The notes under the pieces: model-generated | What the model saw: only the letters and a program-made list of their open reading frames with translations | Told to the model about the DNA's origin: nothing | Databases searched by the model: none | DNA from: Methanococcoides sp. LMO-2 | GTDB lineage: Archaea > Halobacteriota > Methanosarcinia > Methanosarcinales > Methanosarcinaceae | Assembly (NCBI RefSeq): GCF_038432375.1 | Contig: NZ_JBCAUS010000002.1 | Coordinates: 1 to 64,000 of the forward strand | DNA length: 64,000 nucleotides | Direction: 5' to 3' | Translations under genes and position numbers: made by a program | Part shown: positions 8,675 through 18,478 of the stretch, piece after piece | Position numbering within the stretch: position 1 is the first letter of the stretch | Layout of the letters: each line of letters starts with the position of its first letter

Positions 8675-9382
8675 TCAATTGTTCTCTATATAGCCGTCCT
8701 TCACATGGATCGTCCTGTCAGCATATTCTGAAGTTTCAGGGTCATGAGTGATCATGATTATCGTACTTCCTTTCCTGTGAAGGTCGGAAAAGAGTTCCAT
8801 TATCTCAACACTTGTCTTTGAGTCAAGGTTCCCTGTAGGTTCATCTGCAAGGATTATGGCAGGATCGTTGATCAGTGCCCGGGCAATGGCAACCCTCTGG
8901 GATTGTCCTCCTGAGAGCTCAGTTGGTTTGTGGTCCATGCGGTCTGAAAGTCCCACAAGTTCCAGCAATTTCCGTGCACGTTCATTCATGTCGATATTCG
9001 GCCTGTGGTTTGCATAGGTTGGCAAGAGTACGTTCTGTAGGGCAGAGAGTCTGGAGACAAGGTTGAAGTTCTGGAACACGAACCCTATCTCCATCCCTCT
9101 TAGCTTTGCCAGTTCTATATCGGAGATCCTGTTGATGTCCATCCCCATGACCATCACATGGCCTTCACTGGGCCGGTCAAGACATCCAAGCATGTTCATC
9201 AGAGTACTTTTACCGGAACCGGAAGGACCCATTATTGCTACGAAATCCCCTTTTTTGACTTCAATGTTAATGTCATGAAGTATGGGTACCTCAACATCTG
9301 TCAGGTAGTAGCTCTTTTTTAATCCAATTGTTTCGATAACTGTTTCTTGTTCCTGTTTGTTTTGTTCAGCCAGAACGACCAT
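8675..9382 (-). CDS. LolD/MacB-type ABC transporter ATPase
   Basis: A complete ABC ATPase with Walker [11 protein letters not shown]-loop (FVFQNFNL), signature LSGGQSQR, Walker [13 protein letters not shown] and switch His in MITHDPE. It is about the usual length of LolD-family proteins and powers the permease encoded two genes on. The start is set at ATG 9382. Although the frame is open to a TTG at 9406, the TATA box at 9427-9436 puts transcription start near 9406, leaving that codon at the very end of the message. Confidence 0.92.
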   Translation of the reverse strand: MVVLAEQNKQEQETVIETIGLKKSYYLTDVEVPILHDINIEVKKGDFVAIMGPSGSGKSTLMNMLGCLDRPSEGHVMVMGMDINRISDIELAKLRGMEIGFVFQNFNLVSRLSALQNVLLPTYANHRPNIDMNERARKLLELVGLSDRMDHKPTELSGGQSQRVAIARALINDPAIILADEPTGNLDSKTSVEIMELFSDLHRKGSTIIMITHDPETSEYADRTIHVKDGYIENN

Positions 9383-9426
9383 CTCCACATTTCCGAATAT
9401 ATACAAACTCGTCTATTTTTCGTCAA

Positions 9427-9436
9427 ATATGTATAA
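9427..9436 (-). promoter_or_regulatory. TATA box of ABC exporter operon
   Basis: On the minus strand this reads CTTATACATATT, with predicted transcription start near 9406 and a leader of about 25 bases before ATG 9382. A second TATA-like site, GGTTTAAATT, is at 9448-9457. The rest of the gap up to thiC (9470-9669) is AT-rich and shows no gene. Confidence 0.45.
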
Positions 9437-9669
9437 GGCAGTTCACAATTTAAACCTTTCGATATTTAGTCAGGTTTGAATATGGGTTTAGTGTTGAAGA
9501 AAGATCGGGTTCAAAATAAGTTCTTAACTAAGGAGAATGATCGCGAAGAGGAAATAAATCAAAAATATAATTCAAAGTAACGAAAGAAAAAAAGAAATGC
9601 GGATAATAAGGAATATCACTAAAAAGATTACATCAATTAATTATTTAATTAAAAAGAGGATCAGAAAGA

Positions 9670-10959
9670 TCAATTGTCTTTCTGCCTGCTTTCTTCCAGT
9701 GCACTCTTGACTATTTTCATTGCACAAAGTTCGCCACACATGGAACATGCATCGCTTCCTGTATACCTGTTCTCCCTTATGGTGCGTGCTCTTTCAGTAT
9801 CAATGGCTGTCGCATACTGTGTGTCCCAATCAAGTTCTGCACGGGCTACTGCCATTCTTTCGTCCACTGCACGTGCACGCTCTTTCTGCCCATCACGGGT
9901 AAGGTCAGCAGCATGGGCTGCTATCCTTGTAACAGTGGCTCCTTCACGGATGTCCTCGGCAGTAGGTAGCGCAAGATGTTCTGCCGGTGTTGTCATACAG
10001 AGGAAATCAGCTCCGCACATGCCGGCAAGAGTGCCTCCGATGGCTCCTGTGATGTGGTCATAGCCAGGTGCAATGTCAGTGACCAGCGGACCAAGCAGGT
10101 AAAGTGGGGCTTCGTGGCACAGTTCTTTCATTGCCCTTACGCTGAGCTCGACCTCGTTGAGGGGCACGTGTCCCGGACCTTCCACAAAGGTCTGTACGTT
10201 GGACTGCCTTGCTTTTCTCACAAGTTCTCCAAGTGTGATGAATTCCATGAACTTCGGTCCGTCAGATGCATCATGTATGCATCCCGGTCTCATACCATCA
10301 CCGAGGCTCAATGTGAGATCATATTCCTTTGCGATCTCAACAAGATAGTCATATTCTGCGTAGAAAGGATTTTCCTGCTCGTTGTGTATCATCCATGCAA
10401 AGGTAAAGGAACCTCCACGGCTGACCATGTTCGTGATCCTGTCGCTGTTCTTGAGCCTTTCAATTGCGTTGTAATTGACACCTGCATGTACCGTTACAAA
10501 GTCCACACCGTCCTCGGCATGCTTGCGTACGGCATTGAACATGTCATCGGATGTCATATCAACGACTGTCTTGTGGGAAGCAGCAGCCTGGTATATTGGC
10601 ACGGTACCGATTGGTACATCCACTGCATCCATGATCCTTGCACGTATCAGGTCAAGGTCTCCGCCTGTGGAAAGGTCCATTATCGTGTCAGCACCGTATT
10701 CTACAGCGACCTTTGCTTTCTCAACTTCGTCATCAATGTCCACAAAGTCCCGGGAGGTTCCGATATTGGCGTTGATCTTCACGCTCATATATTTCCCGAT
10801 ACCAAAAGCCCGGGATTTTCCCTTGATGTTCCTTGGGATCGTCACAAGACCTTTTGCAACACAAGATCTAACTGTATCAGCATCGATGCCTTCTACCTCT
10901 GCAACACTTTTTATCTCAGGAGTGATAAGGCCCTTCTTTGCATCTTCCATTAATGTCAT
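9670..10959 (-). CDS. thiC: Phosphomethylpyrimidine synthase ThiC
   Basis: ThiC converts 5-aminoimidazole ribotide into HMP phosphate, the pyrimidine half of thiamine, using radical SAM chemistry. Family motifs are visible throughout ([83 protein letters not shown]). The C-terminal CxxCxxxxC cluster ligands are CSMCGELC. Length (429) matches the archaeal/bacterial core without the plant extension. Start ATG 10959 has GGAG five bases before it. No TPP riboswitch is visible in the short leader. It stands alone, not in a thiamine operon. Confidence 0.96.
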   Translation of the reverse strand: MTLMEDAKKGLITPEIKSVAEVEGIDADTVRSCVAKGLVTIPRNIKGKSRAFGIGKYMSVKINANIGTSRDFVDIDDEVEKAKVAVEYGADTIMDLSTGGDLDLIRARIMDAVDVPIGTVPIYQAAASHKTVVDMTSDDMFNAVRKHAEDGVDFVTVHAGVNYNAIERLKNSDRITNMVSRGGSFTFAWMIHNEQENPFYAEYDYLVEIAKEYDLTLSLGDGMRPGCIHDASDGPKFMEFITLGELVRKARQSNVQTFVEGPGHVPLNEVELSVRAMKELCHEAPLYLLGPLVTDIAPGYDHITGAIGGTLAGMCGADFLCMTTPAEHLALPTAEDIREGATVTRIAAHAADLTRDGQKERARAVDERMAVARAELDWDTQYATAIDTERARTIRENRYTGSDACSMCGELCAMKIVKSALEESRQKDN

Positions 10960-11103
10960 TGTTACTCCGAATGATGATTTTTAGAATGATCGTAGGCGGT
11001 TCTTAGGATTCAATACAGCAATGATACATATATATGTTTCACAATCCGGCATTCCTATCTCTTGTTATGTTTTGGGAAAGTTCATATATCAGTGAGGTCA
11101 ATA

Positions 11104-11115
11104 TTTATGTATAAA
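11104..11115 (+). promoter_or_regulatory. TATA box of universal stress gene
   Basis: TTTATGTATAAA is centred about 26 bases before position 11136, leaving a leader of roughly 23 bases that contains AAGGGGG in front of GTG 11159. This supports the short form of the protein. Confidence 0.5.
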
Positions 11116-11158
11116 AGTGCAAAATGCACATCTAACAGATCAACAAGGGGGTAATTGT

Positions 11159-11605
11159 GTGACTGCTAAAGACTATAAGAAGATCCTGATAGCTACTGAC
11201 GGGTCTGAGAATGCTGATACTGCTATATTGTCGGGTATCGACATTGCAAAGAAACTTGGTGCAAAGGTATATGCTATTTGTGTAGTACCTACCCATCCAT
11301 CGTCATCTATGCCTATAGGCTCCAGGATGATGCAATGGGAAGTGCCATTTCAGGTAATGATGGATGAGGCTGAAAAGGCCGTTCAGCAGGTTGCCGATGC
11401 ATGTTCATCATGTGAGGTTGAGGTTGAGAAGCTGGTTCTTGAAGGGCATCCTGCAGAAGAGATCATCAAGTTTGCTGAAGAGAACGAGATCGATCTTATT
11501 GTAATGGGAAGCCTTGGTAAGACCGGACTTACGAGATTACTTCTAGGAAGCGTTGCAGAGGAAGTTGTCCGTCACTCAAAAGTGGATGTTATGATCTCAA
11601 GATGA
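11159..11605 (+). CDS. Universal stress protein (UspA family)
   Basis: A single 148-residue Usp domain begins KILIATDGSENADTA and ends with the ATP-binding loop GSLGKTGLTRLLLGSVAEEVVRHS (G-2x-G-9x-G-S/T type), so it should be of the nucleotide-binding class. Such proteins are induced by stress or starvation in many archaea; the specific role is unknown. The start is GTG 11159, with AAGGGGG seven bases before. The frame extends upstream to a GTG at 11117, but that part lies ahead of the predicted transcription start. Confidence 0.92.
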   Translation: MTAKDYKKILIATDGSENADTAILSGIDIAKKLGAKVYAICVVPTHPSSSMPIGSRMMQWEVPFQVMMDEAEKAVQQVADACSSCEVEVEKLVLEGHPAEEIIKFAEENEIDLIVMGSLGKTGLTRLLLGSVAEEVVRHSKVDVMISR

Positions 11606-11761
11606 GGTCATATTATTCTTTTTTAACAGCCTCGTTTCCTTGTTTGTTCCATTTCATTTTTATTTTTAAGTCATAAGAATAGCAAGAAATGGAAAACTGG
11701 TAAGGATGGCATAGGTAGCAAGAACATATGGTTCCAGCTACCATTTTATCTATTTAAATCT

Positions 11762-11968
11762 TTAATCCTCGACTTCCATTGCATTGATTATATCATTGAC
11801 AGTAAGCTCCCCTTTTGTTGCTCTTTTAACCATCGGATAGATGTAGGAGCAGTCATCGATTGCATTCCACCTCTTTTCCCCGACCTTGTGGATTATCTCG
11901 TCCATTATCTTTTCACAATCGTTACAATATTTGTTCTTAGTTTCAACTCCGCAAACAGCACATTGCAT
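11762..11968 (-). CDS. Small zinc-finger protein of unknown function
   Basis: The 68-residue protein starts MQCAVCGVETKNKYCNDCEK, a CxxC...CxxC zinc knuckle. A helical region with YPMVKRATKGELTVNDIINAM follows. The start ATG has an excellent GGAGGG five bases upstream, so it is translated. No family is recognised. It sits alone between the stress protein and topA, and could be a nucleic-acid or protein interaction module. Confidence 0.75.
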   Translation of the reverse strand: MQCAVCGVETKNKYCNDCEKIMDEIIHKVGEKRWNAIDDCSYIYPMVKRATKGELTVNDIINAMEVED

Positions 11969-12136
11969 GGTTACCCTCCAATATTATATTGGTACGAACG
12001 GTTATGAAGTTTTTGATAAGTTCCCGTCGATACCCTGATCCGATACGATAATTAATGTACTGTAAGTACCATCTTATGTTACACCTTTTTGAGGAACAGT
12101 ACCGTTATCTGAATACTTGATTTACTTTCGATTCCC

Positions 12137-14494
12137 ATGACCACAGTCGTATTTACTGAGAAGAACAAAGCTGCAGCCCAGATCTCGAACATATTGGCCG
12201 GAGGCTCGGCCAGACGAACAATTGTAGACGGGGTTCCTGTTTATGAGTTCCAGAGGAATGGTGTCCCCTGGAAAGTAATGGGACTAGCAGGCCATATCAT
12301 GGGATATGACTATCCGGAGGAGTTCAGTAACTGGAGGGATGTGGATCCTGCCATGCTTCTGGACACCGAACCGATAAAAAAGGTAACTAAGACCCAGTTT
12401 GGCAGTGCTATACTAAAGCTTTCAAAGGATGCTGACCTTCTGGTCCTTGCCTGCGATTTTGACCGGGAAGGGGAAAATATCGGCTTTGAAGCAAAATCCA
12501 TAGCCGAAAAGGTATCCGGATCAACCGTCAAACGTGCCAGGTTCTCTTCTCTTTCAAAAAGTGAGATTGACAAGGCCTTCACTGATCTTGTGGAGCCTGA
12601 TGAGAACATGGCAATGTCCGCAGAGGCAAGACAGATACTTGACCTCAAAATGGGTGCAGCATTTACACGTTTTGTAACGCTTTCCGTAAGGGAACGTGCA
12701 AGAACAAAAGGTGTCCTGTCCATCGGTCCCTGCCAGACTCCCACATGTGGTTTCGTCTATGAGCGTGAACTTGCAATACGTAAGTTCGATCCAAAGGACT
12801 TCTGGAAGATCGAGGGTATCTTCAACGGAAAAGGTACCGATTTTACAGGTGCCCACCGCGGAGGTCACATCTATGAAAAGGAAAAGGCCGATGCAATATT
12901 CAGCAAGTTGAAGAATTGCAGGACCGCGGTGGTATCGAAGAAGACCGTAAAGGAGATGAAGACAAATCCTCCGTTCCCGCTTAACACCAACGAGTTCCTC
13001 AAACGTTCATCCAAATACCTCGGTGTAAGCCCCGAACAGGCCCTGGAGATCGCAGAACAGCTCTATCTTTCGGGTTTCACAAGTTACCCGAGGACAGAGA
13101 CCAACAAGTATGCTGATGACATGGATTTCAAGAAGATCCTCAAAGGTTTTACCAGAGGAGATTATCAGGACTTTGCCATGCTGCTTCTTTCCCAGGATAA
13201 GATAACTCCTCGAAACGGAAAGAAAGACGGACATGACCACCCCCCTATTCATCCGATCAAGGCCGGCTCCCGTGCAGAGGTGGAAAAAGCTGTCAAGATG
13301 CCCCGTGCATGGGATGTCTATGATCTCATCGTAAGACACTTTATTGCAAACCTCCTGCCCGAAGCCATATTTGAGAAGACCCGTTTTGAGATTACAGCAG
13401 AAGGCGAGCTATTCGATTCCACAGGCTCTGTCCAGAAGAGCGCCGGCTGGCTTGCAGTATATCCTTTTGAAAAGCCACAGGACAAGCTCCTGCCACTCCT
13501 TGAAGAGAAGGATGTTATTGACGTAAAGAAGATCAACAACATCAAGTCACAGACAACACCTCCAAAGAGGCTAACAGAAGCTGAACTGCTGACACTTATG
13601 GACAAGCATGGTATAGGTACCAAGGCAACTGCTCCTTCCCACATTGAGACCAACAAGAAACGTGGTTATTTTGAGACAAAGGGCAAGACCATTGCAATAA
13701 TGGATACAGGATTCACTCTGATGGATGCGCTGAACAGCTCTGTTCCTATACTTGTCAAACCGGATATTCGTTCCAGGATCGAATCCCTGATTCAGGAGGT
13801 TGAGGACGGAACAAAGAAGTTCCCACTGGCTCTTGAGGAAGGAACTACACTTATCAAGGAGATGTATTCCCACCTGTTGAAGAACCGCGAACTTATGGTT
13901 TCGCAGATAGCAGGCACAATTACCGATGAGGCTGTTGCAGCTGACAAGAAGAACCACGTCGGCACATGTCCGGAATGCGGCCGTATGCTTCGCATGGTCA
14001 TCACTGACAAAGGCCGTTTCGTGGGATGCACGGGATATCCTCAGTGCAAGAACACATATCCGCTTCCAAAGGCAGGTGCCCTGGCGGTACAGCGCTCCAG
14101 GAAGTGCAAAAAGGATGGCATTGCAGTTATAAAGGTCGGAAACAAATATTTCTGGTCTGTGGGAATCGGTCCGTGTTTTTCATGTGAGAAGGAAAAGGAA
14201 TGCTTCCCTCCTGAAGTCATAGGTCCGTGCCCTTCATGTGATGGCCAGATGTTCCTTATCGCTACAAAGGATTCACGTTTCCTGGGATGCACCAAAAGGT
14301 GTGGCCATACCCAATCGGTCCCTAAGAAAGGTCGCCTGACCGTGACGGACAAGGTCTGTGAGGGTTGTGGATGGCACTTCATAAGGGTAAAAGAACAGGG
14401 CAAGGATGCAAAAGAATACTGTGCCAACCGTAAATGTGAAGCAGCAGCTGCAGCCCGTAAGGATGCGATCAGGAAAGCCAGGACCAGAGAATAA
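12137..14494 (+). CDS. topA: DNA topoisomerase I, type IA
   Basis: Relaxes negative supercoils by single-strand passage. The TOPRIM domain carries the acidic triad in CDFDREGEN (D107, D109, E111). The catalytic tyrosine is Y317 in TSYPRTETNKY. The conserved KHGIGTKATAPSHIET region follows. The last 180 residues hold several zinc ribbons (CPECGRMLRMVITDKGRFVGC; CPSCDGQMFLIATKDSRFLGC; CEGCGWHF), as in other euryarchaeal topoisomerase I proteins. At 785 residues the length is normal. It converges on the nitroreductase gene, with only 40 AT-rich bases between stops. Confidence 0.96.
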   Translation: MTTVVFTEKNKAAAQISNILAGGSARRTIVDGVPVYEFQRNGVPWKVMGLAGHIMGYDYPEEFSNWRDVDPAMLLDTEPIKKVTKTQFGSAILKLSKDADLLVLACDFDREGENIGFEAKSIAEKVSGSTVKRARFSSLSKSEIDKAFTDLVEPDENMAMSAEARQILDLKMGAAFTRFVTLSVRERARTKGVLSIGPCQTPTCGFVYERELAIRKFDPKDFWKIEGIFNGKGTDFTGAHRGGHIYEKEKADAIFSKLKNCRTAVVSKKTVKEMKTNPPFPLNTNEFLKRSSKYLGVSPEQALEIAEQLYLSGFTSYPRTETNKYADDMDFKKILKGFTRGDYQDFAMLLLSQDKITPRNGKKDGHDHPPIHPIKAGSRAEVEKAVKMPRAWDVYDLIVRHFIANLLPEAIFEKTRFEITAEGELFDSTGSVQKSAGWLAVYPFEKPQDKLLPLLEEKDVIDVKKINNIKSQTTPPKRLTEAELLTLMDKHGIGTKATAPSHIETNKKRGYFETKGKTIAIMDTGFTLMDALNSSVPILVKPDIRSRIESLIQEVEDGTKKFPLALEEGTTLIKEMYSHLLKNRELMVSQIAGTITDEAVAADKKNHVGTCPECGRMLRMVITDKGRFVGCTGYPQCKNTYPLPKAGALAVQRSRKCKKDGIAVIKVGNKYFWSVGIGPCFSCEKEKECFPPEVIGPCPSCDGQMFLIATKDSRFLGCTKRCGHTQSVPKKGRLTVTDKVCEGCGWHFIRVKEQGKDAKEYCANRKCEAAAAARKDAIRKARTRE

Positions 14495-14534
14495 ATTGAA
14501 ATTTATATTTAATTTAATAAAGGGGTGGCAGGTC

Positions 14535-15068
14535 TTAGTTTTCGCCTGTCCACTTTTCACCATACTTTTCGTTGAATGTGATCTCTTCGAGAGCTTTCCT
14601 TGTTGATGTACGTTCTCTTTCCACGGGCTGGCCGATAGCAAGGACTGCCATAAGTTCAAGACTTTCCGGCACTTCAAGAATGGTATTTACCTGTTCGCTC
14701 TTTTTGAGGATCTCTCCGAGCCACACCGCTCCAAGTCCAAGGTCCTCGCAGGCAAGAAGTATGTTCTGTATGGAAGCACCGATGGCAAGTACATCCTTGT
14801 CGTGGTGATACATCGTCTCCTGATCGAGATATACTGCTATCAGGACGTTTGCCTGCAGGACTATCTTTGAGTAATGTGTGCAGTCTGCCAGTTCATTGAT
14901 GGTGTCCTCGTTACGGATCACGATGAACTTCCAGGGCTGGTTGTTAAGGCCTGACGGTGCCCACCTGCCACAATCCAGGATGGTGTTGATGTCATCGTTG
15001 CTTACAGGGTCTTCTGTGTATTCCCTGATGCTTCTGCGTGCAAATATGGTCTCTATAGTAGCTGACAT
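14535..15068 (-). CDS. Nitroreductase-family flavoprotein
   Basis: A 177-residue FMN-binding nitroreductase fold. The N-terminal RRSIREYTEDPV is the FMN phosphate-binding motif, followed by WAPSGLNNQPWKF and the C-terminal LGLGAVWLGE loop; the ending NEKYGEKW is common in archaeal homologues. It probably reduces a quinone, nitro-compound or flavin-like substrate with NAD(P)H or F420H2; the substrate cannot be told from sequence. It lies 80 bases downstream of ilvC on the same strand and may be read through from that operon. Confidence 0.9.
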   Translation of the reverse strand: MSATIETIFARRSIREYTEDPVSNDDINTILDCGRWAPSGLNNQPWKFIVIRNEDTINELADCTHYSKIVLQANVLIAVYLDQETMYHHDKDVLAIGASIQNILLACEDLGLGAVWLGEILKKSEQVNTILEVPESLELMAVLAIGQPVERERTSTRKALEEITFNEKYGEKWTGEN

Positions 15069-15148
15069 GTTATCACAGGATCATCAAAAAAAGAATGGTT
15101 TTTCAGGACATGTGTCCTGAAAAATGTATTTTAGGATCGATTTTTAGC

Positions 15149-16156
15149 TTACTCTTCGTTGAGCTCGCTGTTGAGCCATGGCATCATTGCCCTGAGCTTC
15201 TTACCAACGACCTCGACAGGGTGCTCGTTCTCCAGACGCTCCATGGAGGTAAGTACAGCGTGGTTTGTTTGTCCTTCAAGGACGAACTCACGTGCGAACT
15301 CACCGTTCTGGATCCTCTCGAGTGCAATGTACATTGCTTCACGGGACTCTTCGTTGATGACCTGTGGGCCAACTGTGAGACCACCGTATTCTGCTGTGTT
15401 GGAGACTGAATACCACATCTTCTCAAGACCGCCCTCATGGATGAGGTCAACGATGAGCTTGAGCTCGTGGAGTGTCTCGAAGTATGCCATTTCCGGCTGG
15501 TAACCTGCTTCAACGAGTACTTCGAAGGATGTCTTGATGAGGCTTGCAACACCACCACAGAGGTCTACCTGCTCACCGAAGAGATCGGTCTCAGTTTCCT
15601 CGCGGAAGGTTGTCTCGATGACACCGGCTCTTGTACAGCCGACACCCTTTGCGTGTGCGAGTGCCATCTCATGTGCATTTCCTGTTGCATCCTGGTAGAT
15701 AGCGATAAGACCTGGAACACCAGCGCCTTCATTGTAGGTCCTTCTTACAAGGTGTCCCGGGCTCTTTGGTGCGACCATGTAGACGTCCACATCTTTTGAT
15801 GGTACGATCTGGTTGTAGTGGATGTTAAATCCGTGGGAGAATACGAGTGCATTGCCTGCTTCAAGCCCTGGCTCGATCTCTGCGTAGTATACCTGTGACT
15901 GGATCTCATCAGGAAGGAGGATCTGGATGACGTCTGCAGCCTTTGCAGCATCTGCAACTGTCATTACCTTAAGACCGTCGTTCTCTGCCTGTGCCCAGCG
16001 GCGGCTTCCTTCCCTGAGGCCGATGACAACATCAAGGCCTGAGTCGTGAAGGTTCTGTGCCTGTGCGTGTCCCTGGCTACCGTAGCCCATTACAGCTACT
16101 GTTTTACCTTTAAGTGCGCCGAGATCGGCGTCTTTGTCATAGAACATTTCTACCAT
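15149..16156 (-). CDS. ilvC: Ketol-acid reductoisomerase IlvC
   Basis: Second common step of valine and isoleucine synthesis: isomerises and reduces acetolactate or acetohydroxybutyrate. The Rossmann motif is [18 protein letters not shown]. The cofactor-specificity loop [13 protein letters not shown] has R and S at the NADPH phosphate-contacting places. The acidic metal ligands are in [17 protein letters not shown], followed by the helical C-terminal domain. Length 335 is the short class I form. The ATG is preceded by GGAG eight bases away. It forms an operon with ilvB and ilvN upstream. Confidence 0.97.
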   Translation of the reverse strand: MVEMFYDKDADLGALKGKTVAVMGYGSQGHAQAQNLHDSGLDVVIGLREGSRRWAQAENDGLKVMTVADAAKAADVIQILLPDEIQSQVYYAEIEPGLEAGNALVFSHGFNIHYNQIVPSKDVDVYMVAPKSPGHLVRRTYNEGAGVPGLIAIYQDATGNAHEMALAHAKGVGCTRAGVIETTFREETETDLFGEQVDLCGGVASLIKTSFEVLVEAGYQPEMAYFETLHELKLIVDLIHEGGLEKMWYSVSNTAEYGGLTVGPQVINEESREAMYIALERIQNGEFAREFVLEGQTNHAVLTSMERLENEHPVEVVGKKLRAMMPWLNSELNEE

Positions 16157-16195
16157 GTTTATTTCTCCGTATTTTAATAGATCAAATTAATTCAA

Positions 16196-16681
16196 TTATG
16201 AACTTTTAGAACCCCTTGTAAGTGCTACCTTACCGGTCCTTGCCATTTCCTTGATACCGAAAGGTCTCAGCAATGTCTGGATCGCCTTGATCTTGTTGGC
16301 ATCTCCTGTGACCTCAATGGTAACTGATTTTGAAGCAACGTCAATTATCCTTGCCCTGAAGATATCCACGATCTGGATGATCTCAGCACGGTTGCTGGCA
16401 TCAGTATTCACTTTTATAAGTGCCAGTTCCCTTTCAACGGATTCATCAGCTCCAAGGTCTGTTACACGAATGACTTCGATAAGCTTGTTAAGCTGCTTTG
16501 TGACCTGCTCAAGCACATGCTCATCGCCGCGAACAACAATTGTCATCCTTGAGATGGTGGGGTCTTCAGTGATTCCCACTGCAAGGCTGTCAATATTGAA
16601 ACCACGTCGTGAGAATAGCCCTGCAACCCTTGTCAGTACTCCATATTTGTTCTCTACCAGAACTGCAAGTGTATGTTTCAT
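16196..16681 (-). CDS. ilvN: Acetolactate synthase small (regulatory) subunit IlvN
   Basis: The protein has an N-terminal ACT domain ([24 protein letters not shown]) and a C-terminal ALS small-subunit domain ending near [16 protein letters not shown]. It binds valine and gives feedback control to the IlvB catalytic subunit. The start ATG overlaps the ilvB stop (ATGA), indicating translational coupling. Length 161 is typical. Confidence 0.96.
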   Translation of the reverse strand: MKHTLAVLVENKYGVLTRVAGLFSRRGFNIDSLAVGITEDPTISRMTIVVRGDEHVLEQVTKQLNKLIEVIRVTDLGADESVERELALIKVNTDASNRAEIIQIVDIFRARIIDVASKSVTIEVTGDANKIKAIQTLLRPFGIKEMARTGKVALTRGSKSS

Positions 16682-18369
16682 TGTGTCCTCTCCAGGTCAA
16701 GTATTTCGTTGATCGCTGCGCCTGCCGGTACCATTGGTGATACGTTCTCTTCCCTCTCGACGATGAAGTCGATGATCACAGGTCTGTTCGCTTCGATGGC
16801 CTTTTCAATTGCAGGTCTGACCTCTGATGGCTTCTCAACACGAATTCCAAGAGCGCCGTATGCCTCTGCCAGTTTGACGAAGTCAACGCTGTCCTCGATG
16901 GTGGTGTGTGAATAGCGGTGTTCGAAGAACAATGCCTGCCACTGCCTGACCATTCCCAGGTAACCGTTGTTGAACAGTGCAATGATGATCGGAATATCGT
17001 TCTGTACGATGGTTGCCATTTCCTGGGAGTTCATCTGGAATGATCCGTCACCGGAAATGTCGAAGACGACCTTGTCAGGCCTTCCGAGCTTTGCACCGAT
17101 GGCTGCGGGGAATCCGTATCCCATGGTTCCCAGTCCGCCTGAGGTTATGAATGTGCGTGGCTCTTTGTACTTGAAGTACTGGGCTGCCCACATCTGGTGC
17201 TGTCCTACCTCGGTTACGATGATCGCATCAGGACATGCCTCATTGATCTGTTCGATGATGTACTGTGGCTTGATCGCATCATCTCTGTTGACGTAGTAAA
17301 GCGGGAAATCCCTCTTCCAGATGGCGACCTTGTCAAGCCATTCCTTTGTGTCACATTCGCTAACATGTGGGAGGAGTGACTTGAGGATGTTTTTAGCATC
17401 TCCAACGATGGGTATGTCCACAGTGATGTTCTTTGAGATCTCTGCAGGATCGATATCAATGTGAATTATCTTTGCATTTGGTGCAAATGACTTGAGCTTT
17501 CCTGTGACCCTGTCGTCAAAACGTGCACCTACAGCGATCAGGAGGTCTGATTCCTGTATCGCATAGTTTGCATACTTTGTACCGTGCATTCCGGGCATCC
17601 CTAGGTAAAGTTCATTGTCGTTGGGGAAACCGCCTATGCCGGTCAGTGTTGTTGTGACAGGTGCCCTGATCTTTTCTGCAAAGGAAAGCAGTTCCTTGCT
17701 TGCATCTGAACCGATTACGCCACCACCTGCGTAGATAACAGGTCTTTTTGATTTTGCGATGGCTGTTGCAGCTCTTTTGATCTGCTGGCTGTTGCCTTTG
17801 TATGTTGGCTTGTAGCCGCGAAGCTCGACCTTGTCAGGATATACGAAATCGATCTCATCGGTCGTAACATCCTTTGGCATATCAATAAGAACAGGACCCG
17901 GCCTGCCTGTGGAGGCGATGTGGAATGCCTCTTTGATTATCCTTGGCAGGTCCTTTGCATCCTGTACGAGATAGTTGTGTTTTGTGATAGGCATCGTGAT
18001 GCCTGTGATGTTAGCTTCCTGGAAAGCATCGTTACCTAACATTGAGCTTGGTACCTGTCCTGTAAAAGCTACCAGTGGAATTGAATCCATGTATGCGTTT
18101 GCGATACCTGTGACAAGGTTTGTTGCTCCTGGGCCTGATGTTGCCAGGCAGACGCCTACCTTTCCTGTAGCCCTTGCATATCCTTCGGCTGCATGGACTG
18201 CTGCCTGCTCATGCCTGACGAGCAGATGGTGCAGGTGTGCATCATAGAGTTCATCATAGATAGGGAGCAGCACGCCGCCCGGGTATCCGAATAGAACTTC
18301 GACATTTTCCCTGTACAGGCACTCGACGAATGCTCTTGCGCCTGTCATTCTTTCTGGTTTTCCGGTCAT
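16678..18369 (-). CDS. ilvB: Acetolactate synthase large (catalytic) subunit IlvB
   Basis: TPP- and FAD-dependent enzyme that condenses pyruvate with pyruvate or 2-ketobutyrate. Catalytic Glu is in [15 protein letters not shown]. The TPP/Mg motif is [11 protein letters not shown] running to [14 protein letters not shown]. Other family marks are [21 protein letters not shown] and [12 protein letters not shown]. Complete at 563 residues. It overlaps ilvN by four bases and precedes it in the operon. A second, diverged paralogue lies at 43489. Confidence 0.97.
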   Translation of the reverse strand: MTGKPERMTGARAFVECLYRENVEVLFGYPGGVLLPIYDELYDAHLHHLLVRHEQAAVHAAEGYARATGKVGVCLATSGPGATNLVTGIANAYMDSIPLVAFTGQVPSSMLGNDAFQEANITGITMPITKHNYLVQDAKDLPRIIKEAFHIASTGRPGPVLIDMPKDVTTDEIDFVYPDKVELRGYKPTYKGNSQQIKRAATAIAKSKRPVIYAGGGVIGSDASKELLSFAEKIRAPVTTTLTGIGGFPNDNELYLGMPGMHGTKYANYAIQESDLLIAVGARFDDRVTGKLKSFAPNAKIIHIDIDPAEISKNITVDIPIVGDAKNILKSLLPHVSECDTKEWLDKVAIWKRDFPLYYVNRDDAIKPQYIIEQINEACPDAIIVTEVGQHQMWAAQYFKYKEPRTFITSGGLGTMGYGFPAAIGAKLGRPDKVVFDISGDGSFQMNSQEMATIVQNDIPIIIALFNNGYLGMVRQWQALFFEHRYSHTTIEDSVDFVKLAEAYGALGIRVEKPSEVRPAIEKAIEANRPVIIDFIVEREENVSPMVPAGAAINEILDLERTQ

Positions 18370-18478
18370 GCTATCTTTTCCTTTTAGTTGATCGGTAAGA
18401 TATTATCAATTTATCAATATGTGTTCAAACATTTGTTTTTCAGTTTGTGATTGGCTGTTGTATCCTGTATATGGATGT

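Noticed and set aside
9976-10953. 325-codon frame opposite thiC on the plus strand
   Set aside because: It is antisense to a fully conserved ThiC and its translation has no recognisable domain; cysteine- and histidine-rich antisense frames are common opposite coding DNA.
10960-11040. TPP riboswitch upstream of thiC
   Set aside because: The leader is short and shows none of the conserved CUGAGA/ACCUGA-type elements.
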